Source: Gemmataceae bacterium
GTDB lineage: Bacteria > Planctomycetota > Planctomycetia > Gemmatales > Gemmataceae
Assembly: GCA_947490035.1 (NCBI GenBank)
Contig: CANLGS010000082.1
Span: 1-9,676, forward strand
DNA length: 9,676 nucleotides
Direction of reading: 5' to 3'
Below the pieces are notes generated by a model. The model did no database searches and was not told the origin of the DNA. It saw only the letters and a list, made by a program, of their open reading frames with translations. The translations under genes and the position numbers were made by a program. Positions 1 through 6,202 of the stretch are shown piece after piece (position 1 is the stretch's first letter; every line of letters starts with the position of its first letter).

Positions 1-510
1 AAGCCCGAAGACGCGAAGAACATGGCCGCGTTCCTGAACAAGCCGATCGTGACCGTGCGCATCGACCCGCAGGGCAAGTTGGTCGAGGTGAAGGAAGCGA
101 AGGGCGGCGCGGCGCGCCTGCAAGCGGAACTACCGTTTCGGCTCACGCTGCCGGACGCGGCGCCCGCGGCGGGGCAGGCGTGGGACCGCCCGTTCGCGGT
201 GAAGCTCGACCCGCCCAACGGCACCGGCGAGAGCTACGACTTCACGCAGAAGTACGTCAGCAAGGGCGCGACGAAAGAGGGGCTACTCGTCGTCGGTGTG
301 GAAACGGCGCTGAAGGCGCCGCCGAAGACGACGGGCGAGCAGGTGCCGCTGGTGCCGATGCTGTGGACCGGCGACGTGTACTTCAACACGGTCGCGGGGA
401 AGTACCACGCGGCGCGCCTCACCGCGAAGGCCGAACTCGCCAACCACCAAGGCGAGGGCACGAAGTTCGTCTACGAGAGCACCTACTCCGAAGACGCCAT
501 CGAGAAGTAG
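1..510 (+). CDS. 3' part of an unrecognised protein gene (5' end outside window)
   Basis: The reading frame is open from base 1 to the TAG at 508-510. It reads KPEDAKN before the first ATG at 22, so the true start probably lies upstream and at least 169 C-terminal residues are visible. The visible part has no membrane segment and no cysteine. It is rich in short alternating hydrophobic/charged stretches that look like beta strands, and it ends in a tail containing WTGDVYFNT, YHAARL and NHQGEGTKF. I do not recognise the family. The overall look (beta-rich, aromatic, polar) would fit an exported planctomycete protein, but the N-terminus that would show a signal peptide is missing. It converges on the flavoprotein gene across a 153-base gap. 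That the frame is coding is fairly sure from its length and its strong G/C preference at third positions; its function is unknown. Confidence 0.75.
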   Translation, partial: KPEDAKNMAAFLNKPIVTVRIDPQGKLVEVKEAKGGAARLQAELPFRLTLPDAAPAAGQAWDRPFAVKLDPPNGTGESYDFTQKYVSKGATKEGLLVVGVETALKAPPKTTGEQVPLVPMLWTGDVYFNTVAGKYHAARLTAKAELANHQGEGTKFVYESTYSEDAIEK

Positions 511-663
511 TGTCAGCAGTTCCGATTAAAGTCTCGGCCTTCGTCCGGCTACAAGCGGACGATCGGCGGAACGCTGTAGCGGCTCGCAATCCGAGTCGCG
601 AAGCAGCGGGCAGAATGCTCGCGCTCGAGAAGACAGAAGACCCCCGCGGAGCGGCGGACCACA

Positions 664-1899
664 TTACAACTGCGCCCCCGCGAGCCAGCCGGTACTCCAC
701 GCGGACTGAAAATTATACCCGCCGATCCAGCCGTCCAGGTCGAGTATCTCGCCCGCGAAGTACAACCCCGGCGCGCGCTTGCTCTGCATCGTGCGCGAGT
801 CTACTTCGTCCAGGGTCACGCCGCCAGCGGTCACTTCAGCCTTCTCGAAGCCGAGCGTGCCGCGAAGCGGCAGCCGCAGGCGCTTCACCGCGGCCACGAG
901 CGCGAGCCGGTCCGGTTTCGCCAGCGCCGCGGCTTTGCGATCGACTGCCATTCCGCACAGCGAAAGCAACTGATCGGCCAACCGTCGCGGGAGTTTGTCG
1001 GACAGCACCACCGCGAGTTGCTTCTTGCCCGAAGCCTGCGATTCGGCCTGGAGGTACGCGTCGAACGCTTGCTCCGGTTCGTTCGGCAGGAAGTCGGCTT
1101 CGAGGGTCAGCGACGACGGCTTCGCGTGCCCGCTGACGGCGCGGCTCACGTCGAGCGGCGCCGGTCCGGTCAAGCCGAAGTGCGCGAACAGCATCGACCC
1201 GCGCCGGTGCGTGAGTGTCTTGCCTTCAGGCGGCAACACCTTCAAATTGATGTCGGGGAGGGTGATGCCGCGAAGTTCGCCGATCCACCCCGGTTGCACC
1301 GTGAGCGGCACCAGCGCGGGGCTTGTTGGCACAATCGTGTGCCCGAACTTCGTCGCGAGCGCGTAGCCGTCGCCGGTGGTGCCGCAGCCGGGGAACGACT
1401 TCCCGCCGGTGGTGAGCAGAACGCGTTCCGCGGTCAGCGTGCGAGTCGGCGTGTGAACGCGGAACCCGCCTTCGGGCTGTGGCTCGATATCCTTCACGGG
1501 TTCGGTGAGCGCGAGCGTCGCGCCGCTGCGCGCGAGGCGTTTCAACAGCGCGTCGAGTACGTCAAGCGCGCGGTCGCTAACCGGGAACACCTTGCCGGTG
1601 TCTTCGACCTTCGTGGCAACACCTTCCGCGTTGAACAGCGCGACCGTCTCGCGCGGGTTAAGCGCCGCGAGCGCCGAGTGCAGGAACTTGCCGTTCGCGC
1701 CGAACGCCTGCACGATGCCGCGGCTGTCGCAGTCGTGCGTGATGTTGCACCGCGTGCCGCCGGACATGAGGATCTTTACGCCGGGCTTCTTGCCCTTCTC
1801 CAGAAGCAGCACCCGGCGCCCGCGCTCGGCCGCGTGGATGGCCGCGACCAGCCCGGCCGCGCCCGCCCCGGCAATGATCGCGTCGTAGTCGAACGGCAT
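664..1899 (-). CDS. HI0933/YhiN-family FAD-dependent flavoprotein
   Basis: A 411-residue FAD-binding oxidoreductase of the HI0933/YhiN (BaiN-like) family at its usual length. Visible family marks are the N-terminal dinucleotide-binding GAGAAG (residues 11-16), the SGGTRCN block (46-52), GGKSFPGCGTTGDGY in the middle, a HFGLTGPAPLD segment, and the C-terminal TMQSKRAPGLYFAGE followed by DLDGWIGGYNFQ. All are diagnostic of the family. The frame is open further upstream to 1938. I chose the ATG at 1899 because the protein then begins MPFDYDAIIAG, directly at the first beta strand, and a G-rich RBS-like run sits just upstream (about 1905-1912 on the minus strand). Family members include bile-acid reductases (BaiN) and, as I recall, enterobacterial YhiN, reported as a 23S rRNA dihydrouridine synthase. 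The second role is the better guess for a housekeeping copy, but the substrate cannot be read from sequence. It is transcribed divergently from the next gene. Confidence 0.93.
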   Translation of the reverse strand: MPFDYDAIIAGAGAAGLVAAIHAAERGRRVLLLEKGKKPGVKILMSGGTRCNITHDCDSRGIVQAFGANGKFLHSALAALNPRETVALFNAEGVATKVEDTGKVFPVSDRALDVLDALLKRLARSGATLALTEPVKDIEPQPEGGFRVHTPTRTLTAERVLLTTGGKSFPGCGTTGDGYALATKFGHTIVPTSPALVPLTVQPGWIGELRGITLPDINLKVLPPEGKTLTHRRGSMLFAHFGLTGPAPLDVSRAVSGHAKPSSLTLEADFLPNEPEQAFDAYLQAESQASGKKQLAVVLSDKLPRRLADQLLSLCGMAVDRKAAALAKPDRLALVAAVKRLRLPLRGTLGFEKAEVTAGGVTLDEVDSRTMQSKRAPGLYFAGEILDLDGWIGGYNFQSAWSTGWLAGAQL

Positions 1900-1979
1900 G
1901 ACATTTCCCCCCACCAAACCGGCCCGAAGGCGACTCAACGGGCATCTTAAGGCTTATCGTTGCGGCCGGACTTCAGGAC

Positions 1980-2008
1980 TTGCGTGATTAGTGCACGTGC
2001 GTGTACAA
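1980..2008 (+). promoter_or_regulatory. Sigma-70-type promoter for the small gene at 2040
   Basis: TTGCGT (1980-1985) and TACAAT (2003-2008) are separated by exactly 17 bases. The -10 box matches the consensus at five of six bases and the -35 at three or four. Transcription would start near 2015, about 25 bases before the GTG at 2040 and its GGAGG. Spacing, position and orientation all agree, so this is the best promoter candidate in the window. The sigma-70 consensus is assumed to hold for this organism. Confidence 0.5.
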
Positions 2009-2039
2009 TGCACACTCGACCACAAACTGGAGGAAGACC

Positions 2040-2294
2040 GTGAGGCAATACGAGACGAAGGTGATTACGCCGGGACACGGGAAGCCGGAGGATCGCGTGA
2101 AGGGGACGCTGGGACACTGGCGTCAACCAGGGGAACCGGAAATGGGCGACTGCTTCTCCGAAAACGGCAAGGAGTACGTCGTCAAAGGGATCAGCATCGG
2201 ACGACCAGCGGCCACTGTCGTCATTCGAGGCATGAACGGCCAGACCAATGAGCAGCCGGTTATTCCGGCGACGGTGTACGTCGAAGAGGTTTAG
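2040..2294 (+). CDS. Small unrecognised protein, 84 aa
   Basis: Translation most likely begins at the GTG at 2040, which has an ideal GGAGG (2029-2033) six bases upstream. The frame extends to a GTG at 2001, but that codon overlaps the promoter -10 box. The 84-residue product has one cysteine (C38), no signal peptide and no membrane segment. It has a charged, glycine- and proline-rich first third (TPGHGKPEDRVKGTLGHW) followed by beta-like segments (EYVVKGISIG, ATVVIRGM, VIPATVYVEEV). The pattern suggests a small beta-barrel or SH3-like fold, which is inference from strand rhythm only. I do not recognise the family. It stands behind its own promoter, 39 bases before the membrane protein gene, and may be co-transcribed with it. 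The clean promoter-RBS-start arrangement supports a real gene. Confidence 0.65.
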   Translation: MRQYETKVITPGHGKPEDRVKGTLGHWRQPGEPEMGDCFSENGKEYVVKGISIGRPAATVVIRGMNGQTNEQPVIPATVYVEEV

Positions 2295-2333
2295 GCATCC
2301 GAGGACAATGGCGAAATGTGGTAAAGTGCCAAC

Positions 2334-2714
2334 ATGAGCAACAAACCAGAACTCCCAACGCCCTGGCCCTGGTGGCTACATCTCATGATGCCTTGCCTTC
2401 TTGGGGGAATCTTCTGGTGCTACGCCGGTTTCCCGATTGGGGGAGAGCGGCTTCAAAGTGCTTTCGGTATCCTCTGCGTGGTGTACGTTCCGGCCAAGAT
2501 CATTAAAATACTTGTTCATAAACACAATGGCCTACTCAGGAACTCGCTGATAACTGTTAATATCTGCGGCTCTCTCGTGATTCTCGTCTGGCTCTCTATC
2601 GTTGTAGTCGGATTATTTTCTTTGGGCGTTTTTGTCTCAGGAGGAGGATCAATTGTAGCCGGATATGGGTTTTACCTGATTTGGTGTGACCTCAGAGGGA
2701 AAGAAGCACCGTGA
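2334..2714 (+). CDS. Unrecognised multi-pass membrane protein, 126 aa
   Basis: The 126-residue product is almost entirely hydrophobic, with likely membrane helices near residues 14-32, 41-60, 72-94 and 95-117 (the last two may be one split hairpin). A short N-terminal tail (MSNKPELPTP) precedes a tryptophan-rich entry, and the C-terminus ends in a positive RGKEAP. No catalytic motif is visible and I do not recognise the family. Base composition differs from the neighbours: 2521-2640 is 45% G+C by count, against 72% at 3241-3300 in batA. No RBS precedes the ATG. An extended -10-like TGGTAAAGT (2319-2327) would place a transcript start almost on the ATG, so leaderless expression is possible but unproven. 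The stop lies 91 bases before the chosen batA start. The AT-rich composition suggests recent acquisition or relaxed selection. Confidence 0.6.
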   Translation: MSNKPELPTPWPWWLHLMMPCLLGGIFWCYAGFPIGGERLQSAFGILCVVYVPAKIIKILVHKHNGLLRNSLITVNICGSLVILVWLSIVVVGLFSLGVFVSGGGSIVAGYGFYLIWCDLRGKEAP

Positions 2715-2805
2715 GGCACACGCTAAACTCGTCGCACGTCACTCATGTTATGTGGTTGGTGCTATCGCGCTTGTCTCCCAGGTCTGCTTCGCGCATGCTG
2801 GAATC

Positions 2806-3867
2806 ATGGTCTCGTTCACCAACCCCGAATTCCTGTGGCTGTCGCCGCTGGCGCTGGTCGTCGCGTGGTGGTGGCGCCGGCGTTCGCGGCCGGCGATCCG
2901 CTTCAGCGACGTGAGCGGCTTCGGCACGCGCACCGGCCGCCGGGCGTCGCTCGCCGGGTGGGGCGGGCCGTCGCTTCGCGGGCTGGCGTGCCTGTGTTTG
3001 ATCATCGCGTGCGCCGGACCGCGCCGACCGGACACAAAGACGGCACTGCTCACCGAAGGAATCGCGATTGTGATGGCGCTCGACGTGAGCGGCAGCATGG
3101 CCGCGGAAGATGTCGTGTGGAATCCCGGCAGTCCGCCGGTGTCGCGTCTCGAAGCCGCACGCCGCGCGCTCAAGCTGTTCATCGCGGGCGGCGAAGCACC
3201 CGACGGCAAGAAGTTCGACCCGCGACCGGGCGATTCGGTGGGTCTCGTCGCGTTCGCCGCGGTGCCGCAGACCGTCTGCCCGCTCACGCTCAACCACAGC
3301 GTCCTCTTCAAGGTCGCGGACGGACTTCAACCGAAGGACGGCCTCGACGCGGGCACGAACATCGGCGACTCGCTGGCCGAAGCAATCATCAGGCTCGACG
3401 CGGTGGACAACCCGAAGAAGGCCCGCGTGCTGATCCTGTTGAGCGACGGCGAACACAACGTCTTCAAGGAGGACGTGCGCGACGCGAAGCGCCCCGGCAT
3501 CGATCGCACGCTGAAGCCGCGTGAGGCGGCGCAGCTGGCCGCGAACCTGAACATCAAGGTGTACACGATCGACGCAGGCGGCGACCCGCCGTCGGACGCG
3601 GCGCCGGACGCGGTCGCGCAGCGACTCGCCGGACGCAAGGCGCTGAAGGACGTGGCCGACATGACCGGCGGCAAAACGTTCTCCGCGACCAGCGGCACGG
3701 AGTTGCTCGCGGCCTATCGCGAGATCAGCAAGTTGGAGAAGGGACCGGAACCGGCCCCGCTCTACCGCAAGCACTTCGAGTATTACGCGTGGTTCGCCGG
3801 GGCCGCGCTCGTCTTACTGCTGTTAGCGCACGCGCTCGACCGCACACTCTGGCGCGCCGTCACATAA
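2806..3867 (+). CDS. batA: BatA-like VWA-domain membrane protein
   Basis: A 353-residue protein with the BatA layout: an N-terminal membrane helix (about 11-25, after MVSFTNPEFLWLSP), a second helix (about 55-71), a von Willebrand A domain, and a C-terminal helix (about 329-345). The metal-binding MIDAS site is complete: DVSGS (D93, S95, S97), T184 in DAGTNIGDS, and D214 in LLSDGEH. Bat VWA proteins are anchored in the inner membrane and assemble with other Bat proteins; in other bacteria they are linked to aerotolerance and envelope stress. The frame is open upstream to a GTG at 2686, overlapping the previous gene. I chose the ATG at 2806 because MVSFTNPEFLW is the usual family start, although its RBS (CTGGAA) is weak. 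Relative to short BatA proteins there are extra residues after the MIDAS motif (WNPGSPPV) and around 128-140 (GGEAPDGKKFDP). It is the first gene of a five-gene bat operon. Confidence 0.88.
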   Translation: MVSFTNPEFLWLSPLALVVAWWWRRRSRPAIRFSDVSGFGTRTGRRASLAGWGGPSLRGLACLCLIIACAGPRRPDTKTALLTEGIAIVMALDVSGSMAAEDVVWNPGSPPVSRLEAARRALKLFIAGGEAPDGKKFDPRPGDSVGLVAFAAVPQTVCPLTLNHSVLFKVADGLQPKDGLDAGTNIGDSLAEAIIRLDAVDNPKKARVLILLSDGEHNVFKEDVRDAKRPGIDRTLKPREAAQLAANLNIKVYTIDAGGDPPSDAAPDAVAQRLAGRKALKDVADMTGGKTFSATSGTELLAAYREISKLEKGPEPAPLYRKHFEYYAWFAGAALVLLLLAHALDRTLWRAVT

Positions 3868-3882
3868 ATCGAAGAGAAGAGT

Positions 3883-3989
3883 ATTCACCGCAGAGAACGC
3901 AGAGAACGCGGAGAATACCAAGAATGAGAGTTCTGGTTTTCAACTCTCGTCTGCTTCTCTCTGCGTCCTCTGCGCCCTCCGCGGTGAAT
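3883..3989 (+). repeat. 107-bp palindromic repeat with 9-bp units at the batA/batB junction
   Basis: The element begins ATTCACCGC and ends GCGGTGAAT, and the two halves are imperfect reverse complements over nearly the whole length. The left arm carries CGCAGAGAA at 3889-3897 and 3898-3906, then CGCGGAGAA at 3907-3915. The right arm carries the complementary units in pyrimidine form. A central 7-bp stem (GAGAGTT 3926-3932 with AACTCTC 3942-3948) closes a 9-base loop. Repeats built on CGCAGAG-type units occur scattered in several bacterial phyla. In RNA this would form one long hairpin between the batA stop (3867) and the batB start. Confidence 0.9.
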
Positions 3990-3990
3990 C

Positions 3991-5079
3991 GTGTTTTCTG
4001 TCTTCGCCACATCATCCGGGCTGAGCGGGTTGCTGACCGACGGGCGCGAGTTCCTCGCGGCCGTGCGGCTGGCCCGGTCCGACGCGCTGTGGCTGCTGCT
4101 TCTGATTCCCCTGCTCGGCATGTTGAACCGCTGGGCGGCACGCCGGCGGAAGCATGCGGTCGCGGCCATCGGGCGGCCCGCGGCGCTCGCCGGTCAACTC
4201 ACGCACCCGCGACCGGCGCGCCGGTGGCTGGGTCTGACGTACACGCTCGCGTGGGTCTTACTTGTGCTGGGGATCGCGGGGCCGCGCTGGGGCAAGAGCG
4301 ACGAACCCGGCGTCGCGGTGGGAAGAGACATCGTCATCGTGATCGACCTGAGCCGCTCGATGCTCGCGGAGGACATGACCGACCCGAAGGCGAAGTCGCG
4401 GTGGGAAGGCGCCCGCGCCGGCGCCCTCGACCTGCTCGGCGCGATCGCCCGGCGCGGCGGGCACCGCGTCGGCGTGGTGGTGTTCGCATCGCGGCCGAAG
4501 GTGGTCTGCCCGCTCACCACCGACTACAAGCACGCGAAGGCCATTCTGGAAGACATCAACGGCGCGTTCCCGCCAGTTGAGTGCAAGGCCGGCGCGGACC
4601 CGAACATCCGGTCCGGCACGCGCTTCGGGTCCGCGCTCGTCGCGGCCGTTGAAACGCACGACCCGCGGTTCGTCGGCTCGCGGGACATCTTCCTCATCTC
4701 CGACGGCGACGACCCGGAGGAGTACGACAACGAGTGGGTGGGCGGGAAGAACGCCGCTCACGCCGCGAGCATCCCGGTTCACGCCGTCGGCGTCGGCAGT
4801 GCGACGCAACCGACCGCTATGACGTTCGGCACCGAACAGGTCGAAACACAACTTCAGGAGAAACTGTTGCAGCAGATCGCGGCGGACACCGGCGGGCACT
4901 ATGTCGCGGCCCGCACCGGCACGCCGCGCCTGGGCGAGTTCTTTCACGACCGCATTGAGGGGCAGGCGACGCGCACCATCGAGGGCGAGGATCAGGTGCC
5001 TCAGCCGAAGGAGCGCTACCCGTGGTTCCTGGCGCCGGCGCTGCTGCTGTTCTTGCTTGGCTGGCTCAGGGGCAGATAA
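3991..5079 (+). CDS. batB: BatB-like VWA-domain membrane protein
   Basis: A second VWA protein of up to 362 residues. It has membrane helices at about 33-48, 82-96 and 346-359 around a VWA domain with a complete MIDAS site: DLSRS (D119, S121, S123), T210 in RSGTRFGS, and D238 in LISDGDD. The order matches BatB, which pairs with BatA in the membrane. The start is uncertain. An in-frame TGA (3985-3987) inside the preceding palindrome rules out any start before the GTG at 3991. That GTG has no clear RBS and gives an unusually long pre-helix stretch. The in-frame GTG at 4063 would give RLARSDALWLLLL, closer to a typical BatB N-terminus. The stop TAA (5077-5079) touches the first base of the next palindrome. 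Confidence 0.88.
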   Translation: MFSVFATSSGLSGLLTDGREFLAAVRLARSDALWLLLLIPLLGMLNRWAARRRKHAVAAIGRPAALAGQLTHPRPARRWLGLTYTLAWVLLVLGIAGPRWGKSDEPGVAVGRDIVIVIDLSRSMLAEDMTDPKAKSRWEGARAGALDLLGAIARRGGHRVGVVVFASRPKVVCPLTTDYKHAKAILEDINGAFPPVECKAGADPNIRSGTRFGSALVAAVETHDPRFVGSRDIFLISDGDDPEEYDNEWVGGKNAAHAASIPVHAVGVGSATQPTAMTFGTEQVETQLQEKLLQQIAADTGGHYVAARTGTPRLGEFFHDRIEGQATRTIEGEDQVPQPKERYPWFLAPALLLFLLGWLRGR

Positions 5080-5242
5080 AGAGAATAAGAAAGGTAAAAG
5101 GTAAAAGGTAAAAGGTAAGAAGTAAAATGGCAGACATGAACCCGACTTCCGGCCGAGGCCAACACATGAACACAACGACGCGAACAGCGCGGCGATCTTC
5201 TTTTACTTTTTACCTTTTACCTTTTACCTTTCTTATTCTCTT
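5079..5242 (+). repeat. Palindromic repeat with GGTAAAA units at the batB/batC junction, running into batC
   Basis: Bases 5079-5113 and 5208-5242 are perfect reverse complements over 35 bases. Each arm holds three tandem 7-base units (GGTAAAA on the left, TTTTACC on the right) flanked by AAGAGAATAAG or its complement. The left arm continues imperfectly to about 5127. The 94-base spacer contains the batC start codon and its RBS. The left arm begins on the last base of the batB stop. The right arm lies inside the batC signal-peptide coding sequence. Confidence 0.93.
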
Positions 5243-6071
5243 CCTCCTCGCAGCCGCCGCGCCGTCGCAAGCCGAGACGCCGGACGAACTGATTCGCCGC
5301 GCCAACGACGTGTTCCGCGCCGGCGACAAGGTCACCGCCGACCGGCTCTACACGCTCGCGGAGGAACGGGCGACCGATCCGGGGTTGGTCGCGTTCAACC
5401 GCGGCGCGGTCCTGTTCGACCGCAAATCGTACCGCGAAGCCGAACTGTGCTACGAGCGCGCGCTGAAGGACGGCGCGTGCCCGCCGGAGCGCGCCGCGAA
5501 GGCGTGGTACAACCGCGGCACCTGCCTGCTGTACCGCGGCGGCACAATCGAGGTGTACCGCGCGGCCATCGCGTGCTTCGAGCACACGCTCGACAGCGCC
5601 GCGGCCGACGAACAACTGAAGGGCCGCGCCGCGGACAACCTCGAACTCGCCAAACTGCTATGGGCCGAGGAGCGCAAGAAGGCCGAGAATGCGAAGAAGT
5701 CCCCGAACATGGACGTGCCGCCGGAAGAGGACGGCCGGCCGAAGCCGCAACCGGCCAAGAAGGGCAGCACCGACCCCGACCCCGACAACCAAACCAATCA
5801 GACCACGAAGGACAAGGTCACGCCGAAGGACGGCAGCACACAACCGCAGCAGAACTCGAAGACCGCAACGAAACCGACCGAGACCGAGAAGAAGATCGCC
5901 GGGAACAACGCGGGCCTCGAAGTGCTCAAGGACGAGGACAAGGTGCAGTCGCTCAGCGAGAAGGACGCGCGTGCGAACCTGGCCGAAACCGCGAAGCGCA
6001 TCAAGCGCGAGCAAGAGTCGCTTCTGCGCTCGCTCTACCCCCCCGAACGCCCGACCGTGCGGGACTGGTGA
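5166..6071 (+). CDS. batC: BatC-like exported TPR protein
   Basis: A 301-residue protein with a Sec-type signal peptide: basic n-region with RR (9-10), a hydrophobic core (about 13-28) and a classic c-region ending APSQA, with cleavage predicted between A36 and E37. The mature part has TPR-like helices (about 38-165, with DPGLVAFNRGAVLFDRKSYREAELCYERAL and AWYNRGTCLLYRGG), then a long polar, low-complexity linker rich in K, P, T, D and Q (about 175-245), and a C-terminal helical stretch ending LLRSLYPPERPTVRDW. TPR proteins of bat operons are thought to act as periplasmic adaptors between Bat subunits. I chose the ATG at 5166 because GAGG (5155-5158) lies seven bases upstream and the n-region is then normal; an in-frame ATG at 5127 would add 13 residues. 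Codons 15-25 (F15-L25) are encoded wholly by a palindrome arm, so the repeat supplies most of the signal core. Confidence 0.8.
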   Translation: MNTTTRTARRSSFTFYLLPFTFLILFLLAAAAPSQAETPDELIRRANDVFRAGDKVTADRLYTLAEERATDPGLVAFNRGAVLFDRKSYREAELCYERALKDGACPPERAAKAWYNRGTCLLYRGGTIEVYRAAIACFEHTLDSAAADEQLKGRAADNLELAKLLWAEERKKAENAKKSPNMDVPPEEDGRPKPQPAKKGSTDPDPDNQTNQTTKDKVTPKDGSTQPQQNSKTATKPTETEKKIAGNNAGLEVLKDEDKVQSLSEKDARANLAETAKRIKREQESLLRSLYPPERPTVRDW

Positions 6072-6076
6072 CTCGG

Positions 6077-6202
6077 AAGGATGAAGGATGAAGGATGAAG
6101 ACGGACACCAGTGCGATTCGCGACCGATGCCGGTTCGTGCGACAGGCTCGCCCTGTGTTCGTCGCTATTATCTTCATCCTTCATCCTTCATCCTTCATCC
6201 TT
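6077..6202 (+). repeat. Palindromic repeat with GGATGAA units at the batC/batD junction, containing the batD start
   Basis: The left arm 6077-6101 is the perfect reverse complement of 6171-6195. It holds three tandem GGATGAA units (6079-6099). The right arm holds four TTCATCC units (6173-6200) and so is one unit longer. The spacer is 69 bases. The left arm starts six bases after the batC stop (6069-6071) and contains the batD RBS and ATG. The right arm is translated within the batD N-terminus. Confidence 0.93.

Noticed and set aside
542..561. Small hairpin CGTCCG-8 bases-CGGACG between the two convergent genes at the left end
   Set aside because: The stem is only six base pairs with no T-run, which is likely by chance in GC-rich sequence. 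It is too weak to call a terminator.
1018..1950. Long plus-strand frame opposite the flavoprotein gene
   Set aside because: It is arginine-rich with no family marks and runs antisense to a gene with all HI0933 motifs. In high-GC DNA such shadow frames are expected.
2319..2327. Extended -10-like TGGTAAAGT before the membrane protein gene
   Set aside because: No -35 partner is present and it would place the transcript start on the ATG itself. It is noted as possible leaderless initiation but not called as a promoter.
4258..5175. Long minus-strand frame opposite batB
   Set aside because: The plus strand carries a complete VWA domain with MIDAS residues. The minus frame is arginine-rich and its start lies in the batC repeat region.
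5079..6202. Short tandem units in the repeat arms as a CRISPR array
   Set aside because: Units are 7 bases long, contiguous without spacers, and arranged as inverted arms. No cas gene is nearby.
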